Below are positions 63,456 to 64,000 of a stretch of 64,000 nt of DNA, in pieces. Source of the DNA: Streptomyces fungicidicus (GTDB lineage: Bacteria > Actinomycetota > Actinomycetes > Streptomycetales > Streptomycetaceae). Each line of letters starts with the position of its first letter. The first letter of the stretch is position 1. The stretch is from the NCBI RefSeq assembly GCF_003665435.1, contig NZ_CP023407.1, forward strand, positions 6,568,501 to 6,632,500. The letters run 5' to 3'. A program made the position numbers and the translations under genes. The notes under the pieces are model-generated. The model made no database searches and was not told where the DNA came from. It worked only from the letters and a program-made list of their open reading frames with translations.

Positions 63456-64000
63456 TCAGGGGGTTAGTTGGGAGTCCTCGGCTCGGGTGAGCCATTGGGT
63501 GAAGGTTTCCGACTCGTCGGCCCGATCCGCGCGGTAGTTGCGGACCAGGTTCTCCACGAAGTCGGGGAGGTCGTCCGCGAGCACCTTCACTCCGCGGGGC
63601 TTGCGGCCGAGGGCCGCCTCGTCCTCCTGGGAGAGGGAGAGCGCGCCGCCCAGGTGGACCTGGAAGCCCTCCGCCTGGCTGCCGTCGGGGCCCGTGATGA
63701 GCTGGCCCTTCAGGCCGATGTCCGCGACCTGCGTACGCGCGCAGGCGTTCGGGCAGCCGTTGAGGTTGATGGTGATGTCCGCCCGCTGGTCCCCGAGCCG
63801 CCGTTCCAGCTCGGCCACCAGCTCCGCCGCGCGGGCCTTCGTCTCGACGATCGCGAGCTTGCAGTACTCCAGACCCGTGCACGCCATGGTCGCCCGCCGC
63901 CACGGCGAGGCGTCCACCCGCAGGTCGAGCGACTCGAGCCGGCGCACCAGCGGCTCCGGGTCCGCCACGTCCAGCACCAGCACCTTCTGGTACGGCGTCA
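63456..64000 (-). CDS. Sulfite/nitrite reductase (siroheme, 4Fe-4S), C-terminal part
   Basis: The last 181 codons of a gene that enters from the right edge are visible. The siroheme/[4Fe-4S] cysteines CTGLEYC and NGCPNAC are present, with the surrounding TINLNGCPNACARTQVADIG typical of ferredoxin-sulfite reductases of actinomycetes. Beside the cys operon sulfite reduction is more likely than nitrite reduction. The gene runs towards the cysHDN-transporter operon. It ends before the 12-bp hairpin. Confidence 0.85.
   Translation of the reverse strand, partial: TPYQKVLVLDVADPEPLVRRLESLDLRVDASPWRRATMACTGLEYCKLAIVETKARAAELVAELERRLGDQRADITINLNGCPNACARTQVADIGLKGQLITGPDGSQAEGFQVHLGGALSLSQEDEAALGRKPRGVKVLADDLPDFVENLVRNYRADRADESETFTQWLTRAEDSQLTP

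Overview
The window looks like a stretch of a Streptomyces chromosome (or a very close actinomycete). GC content is very high, with G/C at most third codon positions. GTG and TTG starts are common, and neighbouring genes are often joined by 4-nt ATGA/GTGA/TTGA overlaps. The gene families (MHS transporters, KorAB, PAP2, GH43-AbfB, an actinobacterial cysHDN operon) also fit. No rRNA, tRNA, CRISPR array or intact insertion sequence was seen.

Layout. (1) 1-2060 is a patchy, accessory-looking edge. It holds the start of a minus-strand gene cut by the window edge, a TetR regulator behind a perfect 14-bp inverted repeat, a frameshifted IS30-type transposase remnant and an orphan GvpU-like gene. (2) 2072-11224 is a catabolic locus: acyl-CoA dehydrogenase, 3-hydroxyacyl-CoA dehydrogenase, both subunits of a CatIJ-type CoA-transferase, a LysR regulator, a thiolase, an MHS-type transporter and a MaoC-like hydratase. 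Together they resemble uptake and beta-oxidation of a dicarboxylate, analogous to Acinetobacter dca genes. One sequence motif (ATTCGGTATTGGAC and relatives) recurs in front of the three transcription units. (3) 11325-12011 is a PAP2 phosphatase.

(4) 12014-39540 is a run of 21 minus-strand genes forming a Wzx/Wzy-type exopolysaccharide locus. It contains a priming polyprenyl-phosphate sugar transferase, UDP-glucose dehydrogenase, glycosyltransferases, two Wzz-like chain-length proteins, an AsnB-like amidotransferase, a bi-domain oxidoreductase, a heparinase-family protein, a parallel beta-helix lipoprotein, an O-antigen-polymerase-like protein, a flippase and a pyruvyltransferase. Inside it sits a sugar-modification module (C-methyltransferase, cytidylyltransferase, PIG-L deacetylase, SDR, DUF4910 protein, RmlC-like epimerase, PLP aminotransferase). 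A Tat-exported GH43-AbfB glycosidase (40133-41536) lies divergently next to it.

(5) 41530-52772 is the most unusual region: ten minus-strand genes with almost no gaps. Read in transcription order they are an ATP-grasp ligase, a DUF4213/DUF364 ('putative heavy-metal chelation') protein, a divergent cysteine-synthase-like PLP enzyme, a dipeptide-epimerase-type enolase superfamily member, an MFS exporter, a methyltransferase, and a complete peptide/nickel-type ABC importer. A Fur-family-like box, best explained as a Zur site, lies between the -35 and -10 elements of the only promoter. I propose that this is a metal-starvation-induced small-molecule metallophore system with its own synthesis, export and re-import. 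I do not recognise a described pathway with this composition. A GNAT acetyltransferase is divergent from the same promoter region.

(6) 53460-57027 is a korAB 2-oxoacid:ferredoxin oxidoreductase operon with a GntR/FadR regulator. (7) 57289-63026 is an assimilatory sulfur operon, cysH-cysD-cysN plus an SsuA/B/C-like sulfonate ABC transporter. It faces a convergent sulfite/nitrite reductase gene cut by the right edge, with a GC-rich 8-bp tandem repeat and a strong hairpin terminator between them.
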